The notes under the pieces: generated by a model
Databases searched by the model: none
The model's input: the letters and a program-made list of their open reading frames with translations, nothing else
What the model was told of the DNA's origin: nothing
Part shown: piece after piece, positions 19,641 to 29,500 of the stretch
Numbering within the stretch: position 1 is the first letter of the stretch
Layout: the number at the start of each line of letters is the position of its first letter
Made by a program: the position numbers and the translations under genes
Assembly: GCA_030141605.1 (NCBI GenBank)
Contig: JAQGDQ010000177.1
Location: forward strand, 188,001 to 217,500
Length of the DNA stretch: 29,500 nt
Direction: 5' to 3'
DNA from: Tubiluchus corallicola
Taxonomy: Eukaryota > Priapulida > Priapulimorpha > Priapulimorphida > Tubiluchidae

Positions 19641-20177
19641 TAGCCTAACATCTATATTTATGTACAGCAGTGAAAATTGGGGTTTAACGATTACTCAAAA
19701 AAGCAGATTGACACATTTCATAGAAGTCTTCTTAGGAAAGTTTTAAAGACAAGATGCCCATACATAATCAAAAATGAAGACTTATACACCAGAACAAAAG
19801 AAATTTATTGGAGTTCAAATGTCAAGATCCGAAGATTAAGATGGCTAGGACATGAAGCACCAGTAAGCATCGCCTTAAAGGAAGCCTTAAAACCTTGCAA
19901 AAAACCACCTGGTAAACCTAAAGCAACTTGGATAACTAAGATAAATAAAGATGTTCAACAACTTCAACCAAATCTGGCTTTAGGAGTAGAAGAACTTACG
20001 CTGTTAGCTGCAGAGAGGAGTGGGTGGAATACTCTGATAAATGTTGATACCTCAATGCCTACAACAGATGGAATGAGACGTATAAGCGTAGGTATGTTTG
20101 ATGTGCAGCAAAGAACTGAAATGTGCCTAGAAAAATCCTGTAACGTAACAAATTTTTCATCTTTCCATGTTACTTAA
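19641..20177 (+). mobile_element. LINE relic, RTE-like reverse-transcriptase C-terminus
   Basis: It begins with SIFMYSSENWGLT, shifts frame, and continues in one open frame (KKQIDTFHRSLLRKVLKTRC, IRRLRWLGHEAPVSIALKEA, PGKPKATWITKINKD, LLAAERSGWNTLI). Words such as RRLRWLGH, GKPKATW and the final W are typical of the end of RTE/craft-type LINE ORFs. The 5' end is missing. It is not related to the ACT-tailed family A. Confidence 0.8.
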
Positions 20178-21461
20178 CTGCTAAATTTTGCTGTTTTAAT
20201 CATTTTATGGTCGAGTCAGTACATTTAAATATTTGCTCTGTCAGTTAAAAAAATTAAAAGTAAGAAATCTAAAAATGGGAATGTAAAATGCAGAAATTTT
20301 AACAATACATCTTTTGCTTGTTGTAACTGTGTTGTGAAACTTTTCTATCGAAAAAGCAGGAAGTGATTTGATTTGCGAAACGAAACCCGTCCGAAAAAAA
20401 ACACGCCGTGACAACTAGATTACTTATGAACCAGTGATTAAGGCAGGTCTGAATTCAATTGCTATATCTCATCAATTCAACATTTCAAGGTTTTAGTTCG
20501 TTTACTCACCGTAGAATGGAGTAATTAAATTAATAATTGAATATAATTTAGAGGCTCAAGTGATCTGCTGGGAATTAAATGTTATTATGATTACTTATTA
20601 CTGATGGGATGAACCAACAATTACAGAATTAAGAAACCGAAGATGTGTGAATTTTTCACATTTCCAGTTGTACATGAACTTAATTTTAAAACTCAACTCC
20701 CATTTATTTATCCATTACTAGTAAGTAATATCGTTATTATACTTAGAAAATGATTATTTCGTATATGTAAATACAGTAAAAAATTACCAACTGAAACGAC
20801 CCAATCAGTAACAAATTTGCGCAACTAAGCATTGTAATAAGCACTTTTTGTTGTACTCCCACTATGAAGAACTTGCACAGTTGCTTTGAATGAAGTAATG
20901 TGTTCGTAGTAAAAACTTTAATACAGACAAACTCATGCGTAGTAGCGGCTGGATTAGCGGTCAGGCGAAACATGTCAAACTGGACACGGTTATTCTAGTG
21001 AGTTTAAGCTAAATGGTTCTTTTCTTCATGCAAATTTAGCTTTTGTTATATTCTTCACTTCCGTGTATTTGAGCCACTTGCGTTTCACTTTACGTAAAAA
21101 CTCTTATCATCACATGTAGTAAAATCATCTACATCACATAGTAAAATTTAAACAGCGCCATAATAAAAGCATTTCAAAAACTAGTAGTTTACGCGAGTTT
21201 GTAGATAGGTGACCTATCCAAAAATCACAATTTTTAAATAAAATGATACACAGTTGGCATAAAATTTCGTGTATCCAATTGCTTTGCCCTATTAGCGAAC
21301 TGCATTTCACACGCGTGAAGTTAGAAGCCTATCAGAATCCTTGTTTTACTTTTCAGAATAACTGCAGAAATTTTATTCATTAAACGCATATTACATTATT
21401 GATGTTAAGTTAGTGTGATGCTCTATACAATTAAAATTCAACGAAAGCTCAACAGGCACCG
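20178..21461. other. Region upstream of the pentraxin-like gene
   Basis: No coding region supported. On the minus strand a good donor (CTACG then GTGAGT, about 20508-20514) follows a stretch without ATG and could end a 5' UTR exon of the pentraxin-like gene, but it would not supply the missing start codon. Rest AT-rich. Confidence 0.3.
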
Positions 21462-21609
21462 GGTGGCGTAGCTCAATGGTAGCCTGCTTGTTTCTTAACC
21501 GGGAGGCTGGGTGTTCAACTCCGACTCATACCAAAGACTTAAAAATGGTGTCGCTGGTTGTGTTCGACCAAGCACGCGGGTTTGTCAAAATTGTTGTAGT
21601 AGTAGTGGT
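21462..21609 (+). mobile_element. tRNA-derived SINE with TAG tail
   Basis: The head resembles a tRNA gene: GGGTGGCGTAGCTCAATGGT contains an A-box (TAGCTCAATGG) and GGTGTTCAACTCC is a B-box. The stems are not good enough for a working tRNA. About 70 bp of unrelated body follow, then GTTGTAGTAGTAGTGG as tail. Transcription would be by RNA polymerase III. Confidence 0.65.
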
Positions 21610-22010
21610 ACAATCTTTATTTGCCATTTTAAAAACATTGGCCATCATAATAAAGGACAGACAAATTAGTTCATATAAAAACATACACTATTCTAGGCAA
21701 ATGCGTCTGGTGCAAGCTAAACTACAAGTGCAACTAGAAATTCAAAAATAAAATATTAACTAATTTAGTAAGGTCTGGGAAAAATGAAATTATGATTTGA
21801 GTAAGTATCATTGTGTTCGTATGTTGGATATTCAAAACGAGTCATTAAATGTTTTTTTTTAATTTAGACTTAATATTAGTAAAGAGCTGCTGTGTTTTAG
21901 TGATGTCGGTAATGAATTCCAAAGTTGTATTGCTTGCTTAGTAATGGAATTCTTTCCACCTTGATTGTTCGTTCTAATGTTTTTTAAATTTAGTGTTCTG
22001 TTATTCATAC
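21595..22010 (-). mobile_element. 5'-truncated LINE copy (family A)
   Basis: On the minus strand this is the same element as 7600-8003, about 94% alike by eye. It runs from ATGAATAACAGAACACTAAA (5' break near 22010) through the FKSKLK coding end to ATGGCAAATAAAGATTG and a short ACT tail. One-base changes break the frame. Its tail meets the TAG tail of the SINE at about 21595-21609. Confidence 0.85.
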
Positions 22011-22067
22011 TAATAACTAATACAGTTCATAAGTAACATATGTGGGTAAAATTAATCGAGACCACCT

Positions 22068-22204
22068 TGGAAATAAGTATTGAGTTACTTAAGGTATTAT
22101 GTCCTAAAGAAATCATTACTATTATTCTTAACTGGAAATAAGTATTGAGTTACTTAAGGTGTTACCCCTGGACTATGTCCTAAAAGAAATTATTATTATT
22201 ATTA
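22068..22204. repeat. Two-copy direct repeat, about 65 bp
   Basis: TGGAAATAAGTATTGAGTTA at 22068 recurs at 22133. Both copies continue through ACTTAAGGT and end in GTCCTAAA and an ATT-rich run. The second copy has 11 extra bases (CCCCTGGACTA type). Confidence 0.85.
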
Positions 22205-23416
22205 TCTAGCGTTCTAATTCCGTTTGATCAGACGACGGAATATCGGAGATCGGAATATTAATGATCGGAGAACACTTTCTTCACGTTTACCCTATTTGTA
22301 GGTGCCTTTTCCTTATTACAGTCTACCGTAGAATTGTACAAATGCTTGTGTTTTCAACAAATACAATAAAAATGAAATTTAGTCTCGGTATTTGTGTTTT
22401 ATTGGTTATTCTAGTATTAGCGATGATGGAAATTTATCTTACGTCGAATTTTCATGGATTTTTTAATAATAGTGTGTTAAATGTTATTTTTAGTAGATAG
22501 CTAATGTATCAATTTGTTACAGCTTTGAAAATAACTCACCTATGGTAATTTCTTTTTTACTAAATGTTTGGCATCATTCACTTTTAATTAATGTACATAG
22601 TCAATATTTTTCTAATCAATATATGTAATCATCATTTTTAATGAATGTATGTAAGCATAGTTTTTTAATCAATTTGTATGGTATCACTTCGAAAATGCTG
22701 TATAAGAAATCAGAGGATTGCTATCTAGCCTATAAAAACATCTGACTGTACATAGTTACATGGTGCTTAGCGTAATTTTAATTTTATAGTAATGGGATGA
22801 AACTGGTTATAGAAGATTATCACAGTGTTGCAACCTCAAGTCGGGTCAGTAAACGGAAGTGGGACCACTGGGAAAATTTCTGCTAAACAGTTTCATTTCC
22901 CCCCTGTTATTTACGCTGCTGTGTGAGGGTGTTTGTGAATTCGAATGTAACCAAAATACCTCTGCTGGTTCAGTGCCTCATTTTAGCATGCTAGCCTTCA
23001 TGGATAGGTAAGTTCCGGTCCCTTCACAACCACCTTCATGAAGTGGGTTCTATCAATGATTGTTGGATACGAATGGACGCTTGCAGAGTGACCAACTGTA
23101 CAAGAAAATGGGACATTACCTTCTTATAGCAGTCTCAGCTAACTTTTCAGGTTATGGACGAATAACTTTATTGTATGTCAAAAAATTAAATGCCAGAACC
23201 ATGTCAGTCAATCATTATTATTGAAAAACAACCACGTTGATTTATTAGCATTGACGTTAAAGCACTCATTTGTCAATGCAAAATAATAAAGAAATAAACC
23301 AATTTACATCATGGTCTTAATAACTCTTGATAAGAAGAACTGAATCATTTAAGTTAATTAAAATCCATAAAATAAGGATATGATGCAAAGGTTTTGTGGC
23401 TGGGAAATCCAAGCTT
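22205..23416. other. Intergenic, nothing firm
   Basis: AT-rich. The short + strand open frame at 22261-22500 contains a hydrophobic stretch (LGICVLLVILVLAMMEIYL) but has no family match and no supporting splice or coding signal, so it is not called. No repeat ends found. Confidence 0.35.
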
Positions 23417-23740
23417 TACCAAGAAAGCAAACACCGTCACCCAAATATAGAGAGACATTATACACATTTTTATTTGCCGAACGTTTCGGTATTTAGCAAC
23501 GCTATAATCATAGTGGAACAAAGTTTGAAGCCTCCAAGTATATTAGATATATAAGTTTATAGTTACGTAATTATGTAATTGTATTTATGTAACCCTACAA
23601 CAGAATATATTTGCAGGCTTCATGCCACGTTCTGCCTATAATTAAGGTCTTGCTAAATCCTGAAACGTTCGTCAAATAAGAATGTCTGAATGTGAATAAT
23701 GTTCTTCTACATTTGGGTGCTGGTGTTTACTTTCTTGGTA
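23417..23740. mobile_element. Long inverted repeat, Penelope-like terminal copies
   Basis: The arms 23417-23549 and 23604-23740 are inverted copies of each other with moderate divergence. Read outward, each arm has TTGCTAAAT, then CCGAAACGTTCGG or CTGAAACGTTCGT, then CAAATAA. The GAAACGTT...AAATAA arrangement is typical of terminal repeats of Penelope-like retroelements, which often occur as inverted partial copies and carry hammerhead ribozyme motifs. The family assignment is inference; the inverted repeat is plain. Confidence 0.6.
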
Positions 23741-23840
23741 CATACTTTCAGTCTACTGAGATAATGTCGATTCGCATTTAATTAGTAACTCCAACATCAT
23801 GATAATCAAAAGTATGGTATTTTAGTGATTTAGGGGGTGC

Positions 23841-23846
23841 TTTATT
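23841..23846 (-). terminator. Poly(A) signal of the sulfotransferase gene
   Basis: TTTATT on the + strand gives AATAAA on the minus strand, 64 bp after the TAG at 23910-23912. Confidence 0.55.
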
Positions 23847-23909
23847 GGCCAGTTTTGCATCTGATCGTATGATCCGTGGACAGTGATGTAGTAACAGTTT
23901 CTGGAGTCC

Positions 23910-24076
23910 CTATTTATAATCTTTCCACAGCCATTTTGAATCATGTAACAGTTCAGCTAATGCTTGATTATAAGGCATATAAAACTCGGCTAATAGCTCC
24001 TTTGTTGACTGTAAAACAGTGAGATTACGTTCAGCCGAATTGATCCACAAATCCACGTCCTTTGGTGTTTTCTTTT
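23910..24076 (-). CDS. Last exon of the sulfotransferase gene
   Basis: Acceptor TACTTTGCAG, 167 nt to TAG. It encodes KKKTPKDVDLWINSAE through LHDSKWLWKDYK. Confidence 0.8.
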
Positions 24077-25334
24077 CTGCAAAGTAATGAAATATTTTCA
24101 AAAGATTTCAACTTATGCTGTACTGTTAATTAATCAAAATAATTTGCTGCTTAGTTATTGCTACCAACGCTCACGAATTCATTCATTCACTCACTCATTA
24201 ATCGAATCGTTTGTTCGTTTGTTCGTTCATTCATTCTTTTATTCATTCATCCATTCATTTAGTGATTTGTTTGCTTGTTTATTACTTTGTCTGTTCGTTT
24301 GTGTGTTTGTTTGTCTTTTCCCGTGTTTATTTGTTTGTTTTCTCATACATTTGATTATTTATTTTTTATTAAATTCGATATAGAATGCGCAGAAATCAAA
24401 ACATAGAATAAAAATAAGCTCATGTTTTTGTTGTGAAATAAAGTGTAATTTAAATTCAATTACATTTAATCCTGGATAAATAATGTAAATTATATAAATC
24501 TTCTTACTAGGCAGTTTTAAGTGTTTGCTGATTTGCTGAAAAGCAATTGTGTTATTTTTCTGAACGTCCTCAGACTTCAGGAATAAGATCTGGTCACGTG
24601 GGAATACGCGCAAGTAGTGTTTGACGAATGCCACATAGCAACCTTCAAACAGTGGGGGTTTCTGCAAAAAAAACAGTCTTGAACCAATCGAAAGTTACCT
24701 ACTGAATTACTTCTCAGCCTATTTTAAAATTAGGTAAAACTAGGTGCTGATAAGCACTATTACATTTCACTGTGATCTTGACCTTTTATCTGCTGACCGT
24801 GACCTCTAATCCGCTGACCCTAACTTCCCACCTCTCACCTGCTCTCGTTTGCCGAATTTAACGAGTAGGTGAAACTCGAGGTGCTCTTGCTGACAAGCAT
24901 TACTATATTTGTTATGATCTTCAACTCTTATCTGCTGACTTTGATCTCTGATTTGTAAACCTTGACCTTTCATTAGCCAATCTTTAGAACTTGGTAAAAC
25001 TCGGAAGTACTCAAGCTGACAGGTGCTATGATATTCATTGTGACCTTGACCTTTTATGTAGCGACATTGATTTATGATCAGCTAACATTGCATTGCGTTC
25101 TAATTTGACCTCCAACTGACCTCTCATCTGTCGAGCTTAACAGGATAACAGCTAGTTCTGGTACATATACATTCATGATCATTGCTTTACTATATTTAGC
25201 GATGTCTGAAATCAAAAGGGAGTCAAATAGTGTTCGGGCGTTTGTATATCTGTAAGGCACTTACAGTAATTGCTATCGGTTAAACCAACTGTATGTAGGT
25301 TATTACTCCTTCCTAAAAGCTGGGTGTTTAGCAA

Positions 25335-25389
<55 letters not shown>

Positions 25390-25605
25390 AATTTAATTAT
25401 CTTATAAACCTCTAATGAGATACTTCTGATCTTCTCGTCGAAAACGCAAGGGTATTCTTCAAAATTTCTAGGCAGTTTCATCATTGAACAAATCTTAAAT
25501 TCTGCTATCTTCTTCGTAACCGCTGCATCTATTTGCTCTGCTGTAAATGTCTCGTTGCCTTTGGCATCCATCCATTTCAGAATCATTTTATACCATGATA
25601 TTAAC
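23910..25605 (-). CDS. Carbohydrate sulfotransferase, CHST15-like, C-terminal exons
   Basis: Exons in order: 25605-25410, 24661-24508, 24076-23910, with phases 2, 0 and 1 matching across the two internal junctions. They encode the last 171 residues of a PAPS-dependent Golgi sulfotransferase. The order of motifs follows CHST15 (GalNAc-4-sulfate 6-O-sulfotransferase). First comes RLISWYKMILKW with a helical segment AEQIDAAVTKKIAEFKICSM. Then FEGCYVAFVKHYLRVFPRDQ ILFLKSED matches the YxxYLxxWLxVFxxxQFLxLRxED block. Then ISKHLKLP. Finally LAEFYMPYNQALAELLHD and WLWKDYK match the C-terminal REFYRPFN...LA..L.D..F.WK. The 5'-PAPS-binding exon was not found, so the N-terminus lies upstream or is lost. 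The GTTTAT donor after the first listed exon is weak, but the join is supported by phase and homology. A broken gene is possible. Confidence 0.75.
24175..24355. repeat. Degenerate tetranucleotide tract
   Basis: Runs of ATTC, TTCG/TTTG and TTTG/TTTA units (CATTCATTCTTTTATTCATT and similar). It lies in the intron between the last two sulfotransferase exons. The 98-residue frame across it is low-complexity. Confidence 0.8.
24508..24661 (-). CDS. Penultimate exon of the sulfotransferase gene
   Basis: Acceptor TTTTTTTGCAG, donor GTAAGA, 154 nt. It holds the conserved block KHYLRVFPRDQILFLKSED. Confidence 0.8.
24732..25100. repeat. Degenerate tandem repeat, about 130 bp, three copies
   Basis: Units begin TAGGTAAAACTAGGTGCT (24732), TAGGTGAAACTCGAGGTGCT (24868) and TTGGTAAAACTCGGAAGTAC (24992). 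Each is followed by a CTGACAAGCAT-type word and then several TGACC/TTGACCTTT words. It lies in a sulfotransferase intron. Confidence 0.7.
25338..25385. repeat. TA dinucleotide microsatellite
   Basis: About 24 TA units, 24 bp below the weak donor of the sulfotransferase exon at 25410. Confidence 0.95.
25410..25605 (-). CDS. Third-last exon of the sulfotransferase gene
   Basis: Acceptor TGTTTTACAG, weak donor GTTTAT, 196 nt. It encodes LISWYKMILKWMDAKGNE through DEKIRSISLE, with cysteines in KICSMM and YPCVFDE that may form the disulfide seen in CHST15 relatives. Confidence 0.7.
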
Positions 25606-25740
25606 CTGTAAAACACACAAAATTGTATTTCAGCAATTATTTTTACATTTGTTTCCATATGCCATCATTGTGAAATAGAATGTTAACTGGAAGTTACTGG
25701 TTTCAACTGGCTCAAGCTTCAGAAATAAAAATCATTCTGT

Positions 25741-25880
25741 CCTTGCCACCGTGGAGTTAGGGCACTAATGTATAATACTGTTCCTTGGTTCAACCCTTGG
25801 CGCGTACACCTTCTTAGGGCTAAAGACCCGGTGTATGCCCTCACGGCATGCCGTTGTTTGTATATAGCTGCACCAAGAAA
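25741..25880 (+). mobile_element. Possible tRNA-derived SINE fragment
   Basis: CCGTGGAGTTAGGGCACTAA followed about 35 bp later by CTTGGTTCAACCCTTGG resembles an A-box and B-box pair. A body with TTAGGGCTAAAGACCCGG follows. The tail and borders are unclear. The overlapping open frames on both strands show no known protein. Confidence 0.35.
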
Positions 25881-26995
25881 TTGGAGAAAAACAACAAAAC
25901 CAAATTTTAGAGACAAAAAAGGACGACAAAAAAAACGTGAGCCTAATGACAAATGCTTCAAATTTGGAAAAGCAATGACAACTGGCAGGCGGACAGCTGT
26001 GAAGTACACATGAAGAACAGAACACCGGTGATAACAGACATCATCATGTGCTAGCTTGTTCTCTTTATAAACTTTTTCCATACAGAAAACCACTGCTCAA
26101 CCAATTGCAAGTAATGTTATGGGCATCTGGCTTAAAGCTAATATCATAATATTACTTGTAGGTTAGTTGGCCAGGTGTCTTTGAATAAGTTTAACACACA
26201 TTCACACCTATTAAGCCTTCTTTCCTTCCTTGTCAACAGATGTCACTACTGTATACTGCTACTTCCACTTTTTACTGCATTAGTGCTGCCATCAAATGAA
26301 ATTATTAGTTTAGTTGAATTTAGTTTCAACTTTTTTCTATTTAAAGTAGAATTACAATACAGATTACGTCTGATACAGGCATCTCCACGGTGCAACATGC
26401 CAGTGCTAGGTGCTAATAAAATAATAACGTGCATCACAAGCAATGTCACGTTTAATATGATAAATCAATTGGCTTAATTATAATCCTGAAATGATGATTA
26501 AACTTATACACATGAACAGTAATAGTAAAATACAAAGTAAGTTGGCTGGTTTAATCATCGAACGATAAATTTCTATTGAATTGTAAAGCGAGAAGTTGAT
26601 TTAACAAATTATGTAAAATAAAGCAAGATTGACGGCCATTTTTGAATTTTTCAAATGCGTTTCTGTATAGAACTGCACAATTATAATTTTGTAAAGATTC
26701 ACGTGCCACAATCTTTGGGTTGCTTAGGTCGTTCAACGTCTGATTCGATCATATTTTGCGCATTCGAAAAAGTAAAGGAAAGAGGCTAAGAGCTTCATGT
26801 AAAATCACCATAGTACTAATATTATTATTAATATTATTATTAGCAATTATTAATAGTATTATTAATAGTATTGTGATGCCGTCTATGATAACAACGGTTC
26901 ATAATTTACTACATGTATTAGCTAAAAAAATTATTAAAAAAAACGAAAAGAAAAAATGTAAAATGAAACACTTTACAAGAGTTTATTGCTGACAC
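25881..26995. other. Sequence upstream of the readable sulfotransferase exons
   Basis: No PAPS-binding exon was found. An ATT-rich run lies at about 26817-26875. Minus-strand open frames at 26246-26449 and 26551-26736 have no recognisable family. Confidence 0.35.
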
Positions 26996-26999
26996 TTAC

Positions 27000-27200
27000 G
27001 TGTTGACTCGAAATGCAAACCAAGGAATTAAACCAAAATTTACTGAATCACGACTGACTTAATAACAGCAAACGAAGAAAAGAAAACAAAATGAAACCCG
27101 AAGCCGAACATGGCTCAGAACGCACTGCCCTCGAATCTACGAGAGCTGGTTCTCGAGAAAATTGGCCTAGAAAACTGAGCTCTGATTGGCCCACGCAATT
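27000..27200 (-). promoter_or_regulatory. Candidate promoter and first (5' UTR) exon of the sulfotransferase gene
   Basis: On the minus strand GGGCCAATCAGAGC (about 27180-27195) is a good CCAAT box. About 190 bp later the sequence GTCAACAC is followed by a strong GTAAGTG donor (the + strand CACTTAC at about 26993-26999). GC content is locally higher. The only ATG between them opens a frame of about 22 codons, so the exon would be non-coding or carry a short upstream frame. The link to the sulfotransferase is inferred from strand and position. Confidence 0.3.
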
Positions 27201-27282
27201 TTACTTTCAATACACTACATTTTGATGAAGCCCGTGGTTTCCGAGACGGTTTAATCCTGCGACCCGCCACACTATTATAATT

Positions 27283-27478
<196 letters not shown>

Positions 27479-28219
27479 ATTAAAAAATTAGTATTGAACG
27501 AATAGAAGTTGATGTACTTTAAGGTTTTATAATTAAGTTAAAGATATAGTTAGTGACACGATGGATATAATATTGTTGTTTCAGGTATCTACTATTACAT
27601 AAAGTGAAGAGTGAGTTTGAGGCTATTATTCTCTATTGTGCAAAAAAATGAAATTCGAAATCTGCATATTAATGCCCAAGCAGTTAAACTGACAAAAGTT
27701 TCGCTTAAGTTTATACAAAGAAGTGTGAGATGATGCAGATCAACACTCATATTGCTTTACGGCTTTCACTTGCTTGGGCTATCAGCGTTTTTATTGGTCA
27801 GTTTTGCTCAGTGCTTTTCTCTCACAAGAGAAGATTGCCATTGGGTTTTGGTAAGCATGTGGCAGGTTGGCTGAACATAAAAGCCTGCGTTAATCTCTGC
27901 CTCAACTTTTGACATCAATGTCTGCCATCAATATTTCAATACTGTGGAGGAGTTAGCACAACGAAGTGAGGCGCATGTAGAAATTTGCAATCAGTTTATT
28001 GTAAACGTGTACAATGTTCACTTCAATAACAAATTTATAACAAATTTGAACAAACAGTCATAAAAGTTAGCAATTTGATGCTGTAGAAACTTTGCATTCT
28101 TTGACATTGCTTTAACAATAGGAAATTCTTTTACATTGCTCTCCTTAGATCAACTTAAAACTTGCAGGCCTTGGGAGAATTGACCTGTAAATCACATGAC
28201 CAGAGAAGCAAGTTCCTAT
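27479..28219. other. Intergenic, nothing firm
   Basis: The short + strand frame at 27730-27912 has a hydrophobic stretch but no family match. At about 27944-27985 AGGAGTTAGCACAACGAAGT resembles the tandem repeat at 29.3 kb. Confidence 0.35.
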
Positions 28220-28930
28220 TATATATATATATAATAATCTTTATTTGCCATAAAAAATCGATATTCACAACTATAAAAGCATAAAAGAACATCGCAGCAT
28301 GAGAATAAAATTCACACAACTGTTAAAGGCAAATGCGTCCAGTGCAAACTAAAAACTACTGTGCCAAAAATTTAAAACAAAATATACATTATAATATTAC
28401 ATGGAAATTATAATAGACTATATACAATATATACATATAATTTAAAATGGACGTGGGTAAATAAAATTTGTGGATGAATATATATTATCGTTTACGTATG
28501 TAGGGTTTTCAAAATGATTTAATGTATGTATTTTTAATTTTGATTTGAATTCGTAAAAATACTTGATTTGTTTTAAATTTGATGGCAGGGTATTCCAAAG
28601 TTGAACTCCTTGTTTAGTGATAGAATTGTTGCCGTATTTGTTATTAGTGCGTATTTGACGAATATATTGTGTGTTCTTGGATTTAATGTTGGCTCCAAGA
28701 GGAGTGGAAGCTTATTTTTGATGAAGGGTGTGTTAATATTGTTGATGTATTTATATAAAAACAAGATTGTGTAGAAGTCTTTATGTGCTTGTAAAATTGG
28801 GATTTTAAACATTGTTCTTAATTCTGTTGCAGAGGTTTGATTTGTTATGAGGGACGTTTTATTTGAATAGCCAGCGACTAATCTTAATGCATAATTTTGA
28901 AGACTATTTAGTTTGTTATAGTTTGTCACC
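28220..28930 (-). mobile_element. 5'-truncated LINE copy (family A, diverged)
   Basis: The minus strand encodes NKLNSLQNYALRLVAGY, KIPILQAHKDFYTILFLYKY and INNINTPFIKNKLPLLLEP. After frameshifts come LWNTLPSNLKQ and FKSKLKIHTLNHFENP. The 3' end is ATGGCAAATAAAGATTATTA followed by a TA/AT-rich tail instead of ACT. It is the same family as 6906-8045 but clearly older or of another subfamily. Confidence 0.85.
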
Positions 28931-29264
28931 TATACTCTACAGACTACTAATTAAACCAAAGTCTACTTGGCTTCTTTGATAGCAGAATAAAGAATATTTG
29001 CTTACAGAAAGCTGTGTCATAATTTTTCTCTATTTTAACTTAGAGAGAATTAAAGCATGAAATTAACAATGTAATTACTCTGATTAATGAATATCTATGA
29101 AAGCAAAAGGAAGTAATATTTAGAAACAAATTAATCTCTGACAAACTTTGTATAATTGGTGTAAAGTACAATTCAGTACTTTAGTGTAGTAGGCTGATAA
29201 TTAAATGGGTCGCATAATACTACAATCGCGTACTCGGTACAATAAGCGGCAGCGCAGGTGAAAC
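28931..29264. other. Intergenic, nothing recognised
   Basis: AT-rich. No coding region or repeat ends seen. Confidence 0.4.
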
Positions 29265-29420
29265 ATTTATATTAGTGACAAAGTAATATGTTCCACAACC
29301 ATGTAGGAGTTAGCACAAAGAAATGACACAGAGGTAGGCATTTATACTACTAACAAAGTAGTATGCTCACAACTATGTAATAATTGATACAGAGTATTGG
29401 CACAGAGATGTAGCATTTAT
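29265..29420. repeat. Degenerate tandem repeat, about 75 bp, two copies
   Basis: CATTTATATTAGTGACAAAG and CATTTATACTACTAACAAAG begin two successive units. Each continues with a GTAxTATG...CACAAC.ATGTA stretch and ends with an ACAGAG-type word. A third start (GCATTTATAAAACTGG) follows. Confidence 0.7.
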
Positions 29421-29500
29421 AAAACTGGAAAACTAAAAATTGCTTTGCATTTCATGCTAGAAGTCGTGAGGTATGACAATAAACTGTTAAACAGAAGAAC

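Noticed and set aside
21462-21535. A functional tRNA gene
   Set aside because: The A- and B-box words are present, but the D and acceptor stems do not pair well and a non-tRNA body with a TAG tail follows, so it is a SINE head.
22261-22500. 79-residue frame with a hydrophobic segment
   Set aside because: Hydrophobic stretches are common in T-rich DNA; no homologue, signal or neighbouring exon supports it.
25719-26093. Overlapping open frames on both strands (81-124 residues)
   Set aside because: The + and minus frames overlap each other in SINE-like DNA, show no family motif and lack splice support.

Overview
The window is AT-rich nuclear DNA of a multicellular animal. Coding sequence is split by phase-consistent GT-AG introns, non-LTR retrotransposons and small inverted-repeat elements are abundant, microsatellites are long, and the readable proteins are metazoan types: a DHHC palmitoyltransferase, a secreted pentraxin-like LamG protein, a carbohydrate sulfotransferase and rhodopsin-family GPCR relics. 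An invertebrate such as a cnidarian, tunicate or sponge is likely, but the sequence does not fix the phylum.

Layout. 1-2.8 kb (+): the 3' end of an unrecognised gene, with one internal exon (663-708) and two phase-compatible candidate last exons (2429-2496 and 2677-2771), and a 380-bp hAT-type MITE in the intron. 2859-3665 (+): an intact intronless ZDHHC3/7-like palmitoyltransferase whose ATG lies only 87 bp after the upstream stop codon. 4.3-8.3 kb: transposon debris and two decayed GPCR copies. The second GPCR is split by a LINE (about 6906-8045) and ends at a foldback element (8315-8622).

8643-19077 (-): the main gene. It is a secreted pentraxin/LamG-like protein that I assembled from six exons with matching phases (295 codons, lacking only the start-codon exon). 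Its introns hold a 12-copy 41-bp minisatellite, a LINE split by a TA-flanked MITE, a 400-bp compound TAG repeat and other simple repeats. 19.2-23.7 kb: a MITE, an RTE-like LINE relic, a tRNA-derived SINE joined tail-to-tail with a LINE, and a long inverted repeat resembling Penelope-like termini.

23910-25605 (-): the last three exons of a CHST15-like sulfotransferase. A CCAAT-containing, donor-bearing stretch near 27.0-27.2 kb may be its first exon. 27.3-29.5 kb: a TTA microsatellite, another LINE copy and short degenerate tandem repeats.

The genes do not form an obvious pathway. The sulfotransferase would act in the Golgi, where DHHC3/7-type enzymes also reside, and the pentraxin-like protein is secreted. 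I found no clearly new defence or mobile system. The most notable points are the tight DHHC gene pair, the unfamiliar C-terminal region of the pentraxin-like protein, its foldback-bearing 3' UTR and the layered transposon insertions.
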